Assembly: GCA_947568835.1 (NCBI GenBank)
Contig: OX387609.1
Span: 16,203,208-16,267,207, forward strand
Length of the DNA: 64,000 bases
Origin: Protonemura montana
Taxonomy: Eukaryota > Arthropoda > Insecta > Plecoptera > Nemouridae
Direction: 5' to 3'
A program made the position numbers and the translations under genes. Below are positions 21,094-33,232 of this stretch, in pieces; the stretch's first letter is position 1; every line of letters begins with the position of its first letter. The notes beneath the pieces are model-generated. The model was not told the origin of the DNA and did no database searches. It worked only from the letters and a program-made list of their open reading frames with translations.

Positions 21094-24000
21094 AAGAACC
21101 ACATAAAGCCAGCTAGCACATGAGCACCCGCCTGACAGACAGTAGTTACAAGCACCACATAAAGCCAGCTAGCACATGAGCACCCGCCTGACAGACAGTA
21201 GTTACAAGCACCACATAAACCAAGCTAGCACATGAGCACCCGCCTGACAGACAGTAGTTACAAGCACCACATAAAGCCAGCTAGCACATGAGCACCCGCC
21301 TGACAGACAGTAGTTACAAGAACCACATAAACCCAGCTAGCACATGAGCACCCGCCTGACAGACAGTAGTTACAAGAACCACATAAAGCCAGCTAGCACA
21401 TGAGCACCCGCCTGACAGACAGTAGTTACAAGCACCACATAAAGCCAGCTAGCACATGAGCACCCGCCCGACAGACAGTAGTTACAAGCACCACATAAAC
21501 CCAGCTAGCACATGAGCACCCGCCTGACAGACAGTAGTTACAAGCACCACATAAACCCAGCTAGCACATGAGCACCCGCCTGACAGACAGTAGTTACAAG
21601 CACCACATAAACCCAGCTAGCACATGAGCACCCGCCTGACAGACAGTAGTTACAAGCACCACATAAACCCAGCTAGCACATGAGCACCCGCCTGACAGAC
21701 AGTAGTTACAAGCACCACATAAAGCCAGCTAGCACATGAGCACCCGCCTGACAGACAGTAGTTACAAGCACCACATAAACCCAAGCTAGCACATGAGCAC
21801 CCGCCTGACAGACAGTAGTTACAAGCACCACATAAAGCCAGCTAGCACATGAGCACCCGCCTGACAGACAGTAGTTACAAGCACCACATAAAGCCAGCTT
21901 GCACATGAGCACCCGCCTGACAGACAGTAGTTACAAGCACCACATAAACCCAGCTAGCACATGAGCACCCGCCTGACAGACAGTAGTTACAAGCACCACA
22001 TAAAGCCAGCTAGCACATGAGCACCCGCCTGACAGACAGTAGTTACAAGCACCACATAAAGCCAGCTTGCACATGAGCACCCGCCTGACAGACAGTAGTT
22101 ACAAGCACCACATAAACCCAGCTAGCACATGAGCACCCGCCTGACAGACAGTAGTTACAAGCACCACATAAAGCCAGCTAGCACATGAGCACCCGCCTGA
22201 CAGACAGTAGTTACAAGCACCACATAAAGCCAGCTAGCACATGAGCACCCGCCTGACAGACAGTAGTTACAAGCACCACATAAAGCCAGCTAGCACATGA
22301 GCACCCGCCTGACAGACAGTAGTTACAAGCACCACATAAAGCCAGCTAGCACATGAGCACCCGCCTGACAGACAGTAGTTACAAGAACCACATAAAGCCA
22401 GCTAGCACATGAGCACCCGCCTGACAGACAGTAGTTACAAGAACCACATAAAGCCAGCTAGCACATGAGCACCCGCCTGACAGGCAGTAGTTACAAGCAC
22501 CACATAAAGCCAGCTAGCACATGAGCACCCGCCTGACAGACAGTAGTTACAAGCACCACATAAAGCCAGCTAGCACATGAGCACCCGCCTGACAGACAGT
22601 AGTAACAAGCACCACATAAACCCAAGCTAGCACATGAGCACCCGCCTGACAGACAGTAGTAACAAGCACCACATAAACCCAGCTAGCACATGAGCACCCG
22701 CCTGACAGACAGTAGTTACAAGAACCACATAAAGCCAGCTAGCACATGAGCACCCGCCTGACAGACAGTAGTTACAAGCACCACATAAACCCAGCTAGCA
22801 CATGAGCACCCGCCTGACAGACAGTAGTTACAAGCACCACATAAACCCAGCTAGCACATGAGCACCCGCCTGACAGACAGTAGTTACAAGAACCACATAA
22901 AGCCAGCTAGCACATGAGCACCCGCCTGACAGACAGTAGTTACAAGCACCACATAAACCCAAGCTAGCACATGAGCACCCGCCTGACAGACAGTAGTTAC
23001 AAGCACCACATAAACCCAGCTAGCACATGAGCACCCGCCTGACAGACAGTAGTTACAAGAACCACATAAAGCCAGCTAGCACATGAGCACCCGCCTGACA
23101 GACAGTAGTTACAAGCACCACATAAAGCCAGCTAGCACATGAGCACCCGCCTGACAGGCAGTAGTTACAAGAACCACATAAAGCCAGCTAGCACATGAGC
23201 ACCCGCCTGACAGACAGTAGTTACAAGCACCACATAAAGCCAGCTAGCACATGAGCACCCGCCTGACAGACAGTAGTTACAAGAACCACATAAAGCCAGC
23301 TAGCACATGAGCACCCGCCTGACAGACAGTAGTTACAAGCACCACATAAAGCCAGCTAGCACATGAGCACCCGCCCGACAGACAGTAGTTACAAGCACCA
23401 CATAAAGCCAGCTAGCACATGAGCACCCGCCTGACAGACAGTAGTTACAAGCACCACATAAAGCCAGCTAGCACATGAGCACCCGCCCGACAGACAGTAG
23501 TTACAAGCACCACATAAAGCCAGCTAGCACATGAGCACCCGCCTGACAGACAGTAGTTACAAGCACCACATAAAGCCAGCTAGCACATGAGCACCCGCCT
23601 GACAGACAGTAGTTACAAGCACCACATAAAGCCAGCTAGCACATGAGCACCCGCCTGACAGACAGTAGTTACAAGCACCACATAAAGCCAGCTAGCACAT
23701 GAGCACCCGCCTGACAGACAGTAGTTACAAGCACCACATAAAGCCAGCTTGCACATGAGCACCCGCCTGACAGACAGTAGTTACAAGCACCACATAAAGC
23801 CAGCTAGCACATGAGCACCCGCCTGACAGACAGTAGTTACAAGCACCACATAAAGCCAGCTAGCACATGAGCACCCGCCTGACAGACAGTAGTTACAAGC
23901 ACCACATAAACCCAGCTAGCACATGAGCACCCGCCTGACAGACAGTAGTTACAAGCACCACATAAAGCCAGCTAGCACATGAGCACCCGCCTGACAGACA

Positions 24001-26144
24001 GTAGTTACAAGCACCACATAAACCCAGCTAGCACATGAGCACCCGCCTGACAGACAGTAGTTACAAGCACCACATAAAGCCAGCTAGCACATGAGCACCC
24101 GCCTGACAGACAGTAGTTACAAGCACCACATAAAGCCAAGCTAGCACATGAGCACCCGCCTGACAGACAGTAGTTACAAGCACCACATAAACCCAAGCTA
24201 GCACATGAGCACCCGCCTGACAGACAGTAGTTACAAGCACCACATAAACCCAAGCTAGCACATGAGCACCCGCCTGACAGACAGTAGTTACAAGCACCAC
24301 ATAAACCCAAGCTAGCACATGAGCACCCGCCTGACAGACAGTAGTTACAAGCACCACATAAAGCCAGCTAGCACATGAGCACCCGCCTGACAGACAGTAG
24401 TTACAAGCACCACATAAACCCAAGCTTGCACATGAGCACCCGCCTGACAGACAGTAGTTACAAGCACCACATAAAGCCAGCTTGCACATGAGCACCCGCC
24501 TGACAGACAGTAGTTACAAGCACCACATAAAGCCAGCTAGCACATGAGCACCCGCCTGACAGACAGTAGTTACAAGCACCACATAAACCCAGCTAGCACA
24601 TGAGCACCCGCCTGACAGACAGTAGTTACAAGAACCACATAAACCCAGCTAGCACATGAGCACCCGCCTGACAGACAGTAGTTACAAGCACCACATAAAG
24701 CCAGCTAGCACATGAGCACCCGCCTGACAGACAGTAGTTACAAGCACCACATAAACCCAGCTAGCACATGAGCACCCGCCTGACAGACAGTAGTTACAAG
24801 CACCACATAAACCCAGCTAGCACATGAGCACCCGCCTGACAGACAGTAGTTACAAGCACCACATAAACCCAGCTAGCACATGAGCACCCGCCTGACAGAC
24901 AGTAGTTACAAGAACCACATAAAGCCAGCTAGCACATGAGCACCCGCCTGACAGACAGTAGTTACAAGCACCACATAAAGCCAGCTAGCACATGAGCACC
25001 CGCCTGACAGGCAGTAGTTACAAGCACCACATAAACCCAGCTAGCACATGAGCACCCGCCTGACAGACAGTAGTTACAAGCACCACATAAAGCCAGCTAG
25101 CACATGAGCACCCGCCTGACAGACAGTAGTTACAAGCACCACATAAAGCCAGCTAGCACATGAGCACCCGCCTGACAGACAGTAGTTACAAGCACCACAT
25201 AAAGCCAGCTAGCACATGAGCACCCGCCTGACAGACAGTAGTTACAAGCACCACATAAACCCAGCTAGCACATGAGCACCCGCCTGACAGACAGTAGTTA
25301 CAAGAACCACATAAAGCCAGCTAGCACATGAGCACCCGCCTGACAGACAGTAGTTACAAGCACCACATAAAGCCAGCTAGCACATGAGCACCCGCCTGAC
25401 AGACAGTAGTTACAAGCACCACATAAACCCAGCTTGCACATGAGCACCCGCCTGACAGACAGTAGTTACAAGCACCACATAAAGCCAGCTAGCACATGAG
25501 CACCCGCCTGACAGGCAGTAGTTACAAGCACCACATAAAGCCAGCTAGCACATGAGCACCCGCCTGACAGACAGTAGTTACAAGCACCACATAAACCCAG
25601 CTAGCACATGAGCACCCGCCTGACAGACAGTAGTTACAAGCACCACATAAAGCCAGCTAGCACATGAGCACCCGCCTGACAGACAGTAGTTACAAGCACC
25701 ACATAAACCCAGCTAGCACATGAGCACCCGCCTGACAGACAGTAGTTACAAGCACCACATAAAGCCAGCTAGCACATGAGCACCCGCCTGACAGACAGTA
25801 GTTACAAGCACCACATAAAGCCAGCTAGCACATGAGCACCCGCCTGACAGACAGTAGTTACAAGCACCACATAAAGCCAGCTAGCACATGAGCACCCGCC
25901 TGACAGACAGTAGTTACAAGCACCACATAAAGCCAGCTAGCACATGAGCACCCGCCTGACAGACAGTAGTTACAAGCACCACATAAACCCAGCTAGCACA
26001 TGAGCACCCGCCTGACAGACAGTAGTTACAAGCACCACATAAAGCCAGCTAGCACATGAGCACCCGCCTGACAGACAGTAGTTACAAGCACCACATAAAC
26101 CCAGCTAGCACATGAGCACTCGCCTGACAGACAGTAGTTACAAG
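21094..26144. repeat. 56 bp satellite, about 90 units
   Basis: Five kilobases of one unit (CCACATAAAGCCAGCTAGCA, CATGAGCACCCGCCTGACAG, ACAGTAGTTACAAGCA). Variation is limited to a few recurring positions: AGCC or ACCC, GCTAGC or GCTTGC, GCACC or GAACC, a rare GGCAGT, and a one-base insertion giving CCAAGC. The same variant combinations recur, consistent with block amplification. The right edge decays into two short AAACAGTAGTTAAAAG-like pieces. Minus-strand frames of up to 144 residues are by-products. Confidence 0.98.
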
Positions 26145-26348
26145 AAACAGTAGTTAAAAGAAACAGTCGTTAAATATGGAACTCGTTAAACTTCACGACG
26201 GTAACCATGGCAGCGAGAGTGTCTTAACGACCCGTTAGTTGCTATGCGGGATGGTGACAAGCTGTTGACAGGTTGGCCCTGTTAGGCGGTGTACGGTAAC
26301 CATGACAACATGGTGTCTTAACGACCCGTTAGTATGTCGAAAAACAGG

Positions 26349-26866
26349 GTTCAAGTAGCTCAATTGGTAAGAGCAACACCCGCGACAGGTGGAGATCGGG
26401 GTCCAAGTAGCTCAATTGGTTAGAGCAACACCCGCGACAGGTGGAGATCGGGGTCCAAGTAGCTCAATTGGTTAGAGCAACACCCGCGACAGGTAGAGAT
26501 CGGGGTCCAAGTAGCTCAATTGGTTAGAGCAACACCCGCGACAGGTGGGATCGGGGTCCAAGTAGCTCAATTGGTTAGAGCAACACCCGTGACAGGTGGA
26601 GCTCGGGGTCCAAGTAGCTCAATTGGTTAGAGCAACACCCGTGACAGGTGGAGATCGGTGTCCAAGTAGCTCAATTGGTTAGAGCAACACCCGTGACAGG
26701 TGGAGCTCGGGGTCCAAGTAGCTCAATTGGTTAGAGCAACACCCGCCACAGGTGGAGATAGGGGTCCAAGTAGCTCAATTGGTTAGAGCAACACCCGTGA
26801 CAGGTGGAGATCGGTGTCCAAGTAGCTCAATTGGTTAGAGCAACACCCGCGACAGGTGGAGCTCTA
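26349..26866 (+). repeat. tRNA-like 52 bp array (plus)
   Basis: About ten units with box A TAGCTCAATTGG. No B box follows the last unit; the array runs into GAGCTCTAGGACGGTACC instead. It is followed by the 38 bp array. Confidence 0.93.
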
Positions 26867-26945
26867 GGACGGTACCTGTCATCTTCTATCGATGGTTCCA
26901 CCGAAACAACAGGATCAGACCACAAATCTAGAAACAGCTGAAACA

Positions 26946-27690
26946 GCTGGTCGGGCCCACAGTTTGATGACAACACAAGCTTGGCTGGTCGGGCCCACAG
27001 TTTGATGACAACACGAGCTTGGCTGGTCGGGCCCACAGTTTGATGACAACACAAGCTTGGCTGGTCGGGCCCACAGTTTGATGACAACACGAGCTTGGCT
27101 GGTCGGGCCCACAGTTTGATGACAACACGAGCTTGGCTGGTCGGGCCCACAGTTTGATGACAACACGAGCTTGGCTGGTCGGGCCCACAGTTTGATGACA
27201 ACACGAGCTTGGCTGGTCGGGCCCACAGTTTGATGACAACACAAGCTTGGCTGGTCGGGCCCACAGTTTGATGACAACACAAGCTTGGCTGGTCGGGCCC
27301 ACAGTTTGATGACAACACAAGCTTGGCTGGTCGGGCCCACAGTTTGATGACAACACGAGCTTGGCTGGTCGGGCCCACAGTTTGATGACAACACGAGCTT
27401 GGCTGGTCGGGCCCACAGTTTGATGACAACACGAGCTTGGCTGGTCGGGCCCACAGTTTGATGACAACACAAGCTTGGCTGGTCGGGCCCACAGTTTGAT
27501 GACAACACGAGCTTGGCTGGTCGGGCCCACAGTTTGATGACAACACGAGCTTGGCTGGTCGGGCCCACAGTTTGATGACAACACAAGCTTGGCTGGTCGG
27601 GCCCACAGTTTGATGACAACACGAGCTTGGCTGGTCGGGCCCACAGTTTGATGACAACACAAGCTTGGCTGGTCGGGCCCACAGTTTGAT
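26946..27690. repeat. 38 bp minisatellite
   Basis: About 19.6 units of CTGGTCGGGCCCACAGTTTG followed by ATGACAACACGAGCTTGG, nearly identical apart from ACAAGC/ACGAGC. The length of 38 makes the frame rotate through three readings of the same repeat, giving long overlapping minus-strand frames that are not genes. Confidence 0.97.
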
Positions 27691-27759
27691 GAAACATTGC
27701 AACCGCCTCCAATTTTGAAAACCATCGATTTTGATTTATAGTCGTTCACAGTGCATATT

Positions 27760-28020
27760 TTGGCTAGGAGCCCCTGGCGCTGGGCCATAATCACCGATAA
27801 ATGATATGAAAGATGATGAAGCTTTAACGTACAGTGGAAGCTGAGCCAAAGCCACTAGACTCGAGTAGCACCGACCCTTCCGAAGGACAATACATCTCAA
27901 ACAACGGGATTTCCCCACCGATTTATTCCTGAATCCAAAATCCATTAGAGAAGCACAGATCAATGCATTGTGGCCACCCACCCGCGACATGGACCAGCTC
28001 GCTGTTGCTTAACTGCAATG
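27760..28020 (-). mobile_element. Diverged 5S-derived SINE without array
   Basis: Tail motif CCCTTCCGAAGGACAATAC at 27878 and a 5S-core relic at 27970-28015 (on minus AGTTAAGCAAC ... GGGTGGGTGG). It appears to be an older, array-free relative. Boundaries are approximate. Confidence 0.6.
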
Positions 28021-28049
28021 CTCAAAACATGAGACGCTTGTTGTTTAGT

Positions 28050-28932
28050 TATTATTATTTGTGGTGTTTAACGACGCAATGTTTTGACTTCTGGCCATGC
28101 AGCACTGGTCTAATGGCGTCGGTGAATGAGTGGATGATGATGAGGATGATGATGAACCTAACCTAGCCCAGAAGGGAGGAGGGGAAACTCGGTGTAGGCA
28201 CGTAGCCTACTCCTGTCGAAGACCAAGGGGACCACCGGCTTAACGTCCCTTCCGAAGGACGGTACAACGCGAATAACAGGATTCCTCCACAAATCCATGC
28301 TGTCGAGAGGTTGATAAGCAAGGCGAGTGAAGTTGCTGTACTAACTTTCATCCCTCCAACCTCTCTCCCGAACAGAACTGGTCATGTGTATGATGGTCTC
28401 CCATCCAATACCTGACACAGCGCAGTGTTGCTTAACTTTCATCCCTCCAACCTCTCTCCCGAACAGAACTGGTCATGTGTATTATGGTCACCCATCCAAT
28501 ACCTGACCCAGCGCAGAGTTGCTTAACTTTCATCCCTCCAACCTCTCTCCCGAACAGAACTGGTCATGTGTATAATGGTCACCCGTCCAATACCTGACCC
28601 AGCGCAGTGTTGCTTAACTTTCATCTCTCCAGCCTCTATCTAAAACAGAACTGGTCATGTATTTGATGGTCACCCATCCAATACCTGACCCAGCGCAGTG
28701 TTGCTTAACTTTCATCCCTCCAGCCTCTCTCCCGAACAGAACTGGTCATGTGTATGATGGTCACCCATCCAATACCTGACCCAGTGCAGTGTTGCTTAAC
28801 TTTCATCCCTCCAACCTCTCTCCTGAACAGAACTGGTCATGTGTATGATGGTCACCCATCCAATACCTGACCCAGCGCAGTGTTGCTTAACTTCGGTAAT
28901 CTCACGAGAACACGCCAAACCGTTCGGTTTAA
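28050..28932 (-). mobile_element. Complete 5S-derived SINE with six-unit array
   Basis: Minus-strand copy. The head ACCGAACGGTTTGGCGTG lies at the right (about 28910-28930), followed by six 91 bp units (28345-28890). The tail includes ACCGGCTTAACGTCCCTTCC and GTTTAACGACGCAATG as printed on plus. A perfect 8 bp TGTTTAGT flanks it (28042-28049 and 28933-28940), a plausible target duplication. It supports the same start and end as the copy at 18136. Confidence 0.88.
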
Positions 28933-28940
28933 TGTTTAGT

Positions 28941-29400
28941 GATATCGCGTGTGACTTTAAAAGTTGTACGAAGAATTCATTCATATTTTTTCCCGTCAGC
29001 TGATCTAACTTTAAGTCAAGTGTAAAGTGTCACTCTAGCAGATTAGCAGCAAGCAACGCGGGCTTTGCACCCTCATGTGTGGAATGGGGGGTGATTTAGG
29101 GGTTGGAGGGGTTTAAATGGAGGGTGGGCACCCTTTGAAGTACAAGTATAAAGTCAAAGCGGCGAGGGGGTCTGTAAAGCGCGGCGGCCATGTTTGTTTC
29201 TGAGTTTAATAGGCCCGTATGGAGTTAAATATTGCAGACTAGTCAGAATGATATGTTGACAAACACGGTGTACGGAGAATTGTTCGTTTGAAATGGGTAC
29301 ACGAACGTTGGAGGGGAAAGGGAGCTTTGACAGACCCAACTTTCGTGTAATAACGCGTTCAAAATCGGTTCCTTTCATGGCTGAAATATGATTTAAATTG
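28941..29400. other. Unassigned spacer
   Basis: No gene recognised. A minus-strand frame at 29154-29441 runs into the tRNA-like element and is not called. Confidence 0.3.
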
Positions 29401-29404
29401 CAAA

Positions 29405-30470
29405 CGTTTGCATGGTGATCCGTCATTCTCATCAAATACACTAAAGTCGTCTCAAAAAGCCAGTGTCCAATTAGCTCAATGGGTTAGAGCAACACCCGCG
29501 ACAGGTGGAGATCGGGGTCCAAGTAGCTCAATTGGTTAGAGCAACACCCGCGACAGGTGGAGATCGGGGTCCAAGTAGCTCAATTGGTTAGAGCAACACC
29601 CGCGACAGGTGGAGATTGGGGTCCAAGTAGCTCAATTGGTTAGAGCAACACCTGCGACAGGTGGAGATCGGGGTCCAAGTAGCTCAATTGGTTAGAGCAA
29701 CACCCGCGACAGGTGGAGATCGGGGTCCAAGTAGCTCAATTGGTTAGAGCAACACCCGCGACAGGTGGAGATCGGGGTCCAAGTAGCTCAATTGGTTAGA
29801 GCAACACCCGCGACAGGTGGAGATCGGGGTCCAAGTAGCTCAATTGGTTAGAGCAACACCCGCGACAGGTGGAGATCGGGGTCCAAGTAGCTCAATTGGT
29901 TAGAGCAACACCGCGACAGGTGGAGATCAGGGTCCAAGTAGCTCAATTGGTTAGAGAAACACCCGCGACAGGTGGAGATCGGGGTTCAAGTAGCTCAATT
30001 GGTTAGAGCAACACCCGCGTCAGGTGGAGATCGGGGTCCAAGTAGCTCAATTGGTTAGAGCAACACCCGCGACAGGTGGAGATCGGGTTTCGAGTAGCTC
30101 AATTGGTTAGAGCAACACCCGCGACAGGTGGAGATCGGGGTCCAAGTAGCTCAATTGGTTAGAGAAACACCCGCGACAGGTGGAGATCGGGGTCCAAGTA
30201 GCTCAATTGGTTAGAGCAACACCGCGACAGGTGGAGATCAGGGTCCAAGTAGCTCAATTGGTTAGAGAAACACCCGCGACAGGTGGAGATCGGGGTTCAA
30301 GTAGCTCAATTGGTTAGAGCAACACCCACGACAGGTGGAGATCAGGGTCCAAGTAGCTCAATTGGTTAGAGCAACACCCGCGACAGGTGGAGATCGGGGT
30401 TCGAGTCCCCGTTAGGGCATCAATTTTTGAGACGATTATAGCGTTGATAATAATAAAATACGTTTCATTT
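29405..30470 (+). mobile_element. tRNA-like element with 18-unit array and terminal B box
   Basis: Left motif CACTAAAGTCGTCTCAAAAA (29440-29459), then about 18 units of 52 bp (29464-30419). The last unit alone continues into GGGGTTCGAGTCCCCGTTAG (T arm, box B). It ends with the inverted motif TTTTTGAGACGATTATAGCG and a (TAA)n-like tail. It is the most complete array copy: inverted motif, repeated box A, one box B, inverted motif. Confidence 0.9.
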
Positions 30471-30697
30471 ACCTGCTTTGTTGGCTTATTTAAGAGCGGT
30501 TAACTAGAGTGGCCGACATATCCCTGGTTGGTAATGTATTCAGGTTGCAAGAAGACTCCTGTGCTCGGCCATTTTAACTAGCCCTACAGAACGCATTCAG
30601 AAATGTACTTGTGTCTGACCAGGATCATGATTAATTAGAGTTTGTGTCGCAGAACTAACGGTTAGAACAAGTGCTATCGGTCGGCTATCTTTTCCAG

Positions 30698-31121
30698 CGT
30701 TGAGTATAGGTTCTAGGTAGAGTTTCAACGTCAATGTTTCAGTCTCTGCGTGAAAGATGGCCGCCAAATGACTACCTTACCAACAAAAATGCAGAGTACC
30801 GGAACATCACGTTAAGTGGAGCCACTGTTGTAAGAAATGTAATTTCGATATTTCTCGTAAGTTAACTCGCTTTTGAGACTTTTCATACTCAAAAAATCTC
30901 CATAAATGTTTATCTCAACGATTGATAAACACGTAACGATATTCAAAAGCGAGTTAACCTACGAGAAATATCGAAATTAAAATTCATATGACAGTGGCTC
31001 CACTTAACGTGATGTTCCGGTACTCTGTATTTTTGTCGGTAAGGTAGTCATTTGGCGGCCATCTTTCACGCAGAGACAGTAACATTGACGTTGTTTCTCT
31101 ACCTAGAACCTATACTCAACG
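30698..31121. mobile_element. Foldback MITE, full copy
   Basis: About 424 bp, with two inverted arms of roughly 170 bp around an asymmetric core of about 80 bp. The ends are CGTTGAGTATAGGTTCTAGG and its complement. The arms contain GTGAAAGATGGCCGCCAAAT. Other copies or parts lie at 19411, 37696, 49880, 50291 and 56982. No transposase. The target duplication is not clear. Confidence 0.9.
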
Positions 31122-31728
31122 CTGCCAGTTCGATCATGTCCAGCACAGCTGATCAGACTCCTAGAATCCTAGCGATCAGCTGGGCCGCGTCACGCCAACA
31201 TTGCCAACTTAACCACTACGCAGTCCTGCCAACTTGACAAACTGAATTTGCCCTCAACGGGTGTTTTTTTCATCTTTCGATCGCGTCTTTGATAAGAAGT
31301 TGAAATGTTGTACTTTCATGCGACATCAACGTGCACTGGAATAGAAGTGGCGTATAAAGTAACAATCCAAGAGGCGGTTTATTATTTTCTTGTCGCTCAA
31401 ACCAAAGAAATTCGTGACATCAAAGCGTTATTTTCGTGAAAAAATACATTTGAGCTGCGGCGCTTCGTGTTCAGTTGTTTTCTTTGGTTTCTGCGATTCA
31501 ATGTTTTGCTAATTATGACCGACCTCGTTTGTCTTATGAAATAAATTCTGCTGAGTCACTTTCTTGGTCACTTAACCTCACTTAACATCTTAACTGACTT
31601 GCAATGTCCCATCAGACTTCATTAAAGCTTCTTAACATAGAGCTTAGCAAACTGTTGCTCTCACCACAGCATAGTGGTCTCAAGTAGACCGTAGACTTGT
31701 CCTGATTGATTCACAGACAACTGACCCA
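31122..31728. other. Unassigned spacer
   Basis: No gene or element recognised. Confidence 0.3.
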
Positions 31729-32190
31729 TTGACAGCTGTCTCAATGGTAGCTGTCTCAATGACAGCTGTCTCAATGACAGCTGTCTCAATGGCAGCTGTC
31801 TCAATGGCAGCTGTCTCAATGACAGCTGTCTCAATGACAGCTGTCTCAATGAAAGCTGTCTCAATGACAGCTGTCTCAATGGCAGCTGTCTCAATGGCAG
31901 CTGTCTCAATGGCAGCTGTCTCAATGACAGCTGTCTCAATGAAAGCTGTCTCAATGACAGCTGTCTCAATGGCAGCTGTCTCAATGGCAGCTGTCACGGT
32001 GACAGCTGTCCCAAGAACAAATTAACAGCTGTCCCAAATGACAGCTGTCTCAATAACAGCTGTCACGATGACAGCTGTCTCAATGACAGCTGTCACGGTG
32101 AAAGCTGTCCCGAGACAAATTGACAGCCGTCCCGATGACAAATTGACAGCTGTCCCGAGAACAAATTGACAGCTGTCCCGATGACAGATT
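31729..32190. repeat. 15 bp GACAGCTGTCTCAAT array
   Basis: About 28 units, regular until 32020 and then degenerate. Each unit contains the 10 bp palindrome GACAGCTGTC or a variant, hence a CAGCTG E-box per unit. The unit is a multiple of three, so both strands are open; not coding. Confidence 0.95.
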
Positions 32191-32391
32191 GGTCTGGCCA
32201 AACAAGGTTCTAGATTATCGATCTCAACTTGATATGTATGTCGTGGTCCTGTTATCGCAACAGCGCCATCAGAGGACGGGATCTGGGATGCTGCAGCGGT
32301 TGCCATGGAGACAAGCACGAGCTGCGTTAATTATCAAATAACATTTTGTCCAGCCGCGAAAATAGCTTTTCTTTTAACTAACATTGCTTAC

Positions 32392-32448
32392 CTTGATGAA
32401 AGAAAACACTGCCCTGCATTTGTGACCGTCATCAAAGTTTAGAATCAA
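32392..32448 (-). CDS. Candidate minus-strand exon, unknown gene
   Basis: A strong donor CATCAAG|GTAAGC at 32391 and an acceptor-like ACATGGCAG before 32448 bound 57 bp. The frame LILNFDDGHKCRAVFSFIK is in phase 0 at both ends. If the upstream AG is not used, the same frame runs on through TWQ into the 87 bp array, whose minus-strand frame is also open. I recognise no family. Confidence 0.3.
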
Positions 32449-32460
32449 CTGCCATGTTTT

Positions 32461-32927
32461 ACAAGGGTTGTCATGGCAATCTAAAACAAGTAACCCGTGC
32501 CCGGCATCGGACAGTTCATCACAATGTAATAGTAATGGGTGGGTGAAACAAGGGTTGTCATGGCAATCTAAAACAAGTAACCCGAGCCCGGCATCGGACA
32601 GTTCATCACAATGTAATAGTAATGGGTGGGTGAAACAAGGGTTGTCATGGCAATCTAAAACAAGTAACCCGTGCCCGGCATCGGGCAGTTCATCACAATG
32701 TAATAGTAATGGGTGTGTGGAACAAGGGTTGTCATGGCAATCTAAAACAAGCAAACCGTGCCTGGCATCGGGCAGTTCATCACAATGTAATAGTAATGGG
32801 TGTGTGGAACAAGGGTTGTCATGGCAATCTAAAACAAGTAACCCGTGCCTGGCATCGGGCAGTTCATCACAATGTAATAGTAATGGGTGGGTGAAACAAG
32901 GGTTGTCATGGCAATCTAAAACAACTT
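32461..32927. repeat. 87 bp tandem array
   Basis: About 5.4 units (GTTGTCATGGCAATCTAAAA, CAGTTCATCACAATGTAATA). As 87 is a multiple of three, a 29-residue repeat is open on both strands. It directly abuts the candidate exon at 32392-32448. Confidence 0.95.
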
Positions 32928-32939
32928 CCAGCTATTGGT

Positions 32940-33232
32940 ACCAGCTTTAGGTTCCAGGCGTCGCTTACGTCGGGCGTCGCTTACGTCGGGCGTCGCTAAT
33001 ACCGGTCACAAGCGACCACTTGTTAGTGGCACAAAGACGCGGACAGCGACGTCGCCGTCGCGACGCCTAGCGATATTTCACCGACGTCGATCTTCGACCT
33101 CGCTGCCCGACGCCATCTATCACGGGACGACGCTGTCATCTGACGCCTTTCACAGCGTCGCGACGCTTTTCAATGCGTCGTATGACGCGGAGCCTAGAGT
33201 TGGCGGGGGGGGGGGGGGGGGGGGGGGGGGGA
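32940..33232. other. CpG-rich segment ending in a G tract
   Basis: Dense in CGTCG and GACGC words, with a short CGTCGCTTACGTCGGG duplication at the left and an uninterrupted run of about 27 G at 33205-33231. Composition resembles 4851-5160. No protein family recognised. Confidence 0.4.

Noticed and set aside
21094-26144. CRISPR-like array
   Set aside because: Units are contiguous and uniform with no unique spacers, and the genome is eukaryotic.
26349-26866. Cluster of tRNA genes
   Set aside because: Units are only tRNA 5' halves without T arm or acceptor 3' strand; no complete gene in the array.
26827-27794. Three overlapping minus frames of 265-291 residues
   Set aside because: The 38 bp array read in three rotating frames of the same 38-residue repeat.
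28345-28915. Functional 5S rRNA gene cluster
   Set aside because: Only the internal promoter region resembles 5S; both ends of the rRNA are replaced by SINE sequence.
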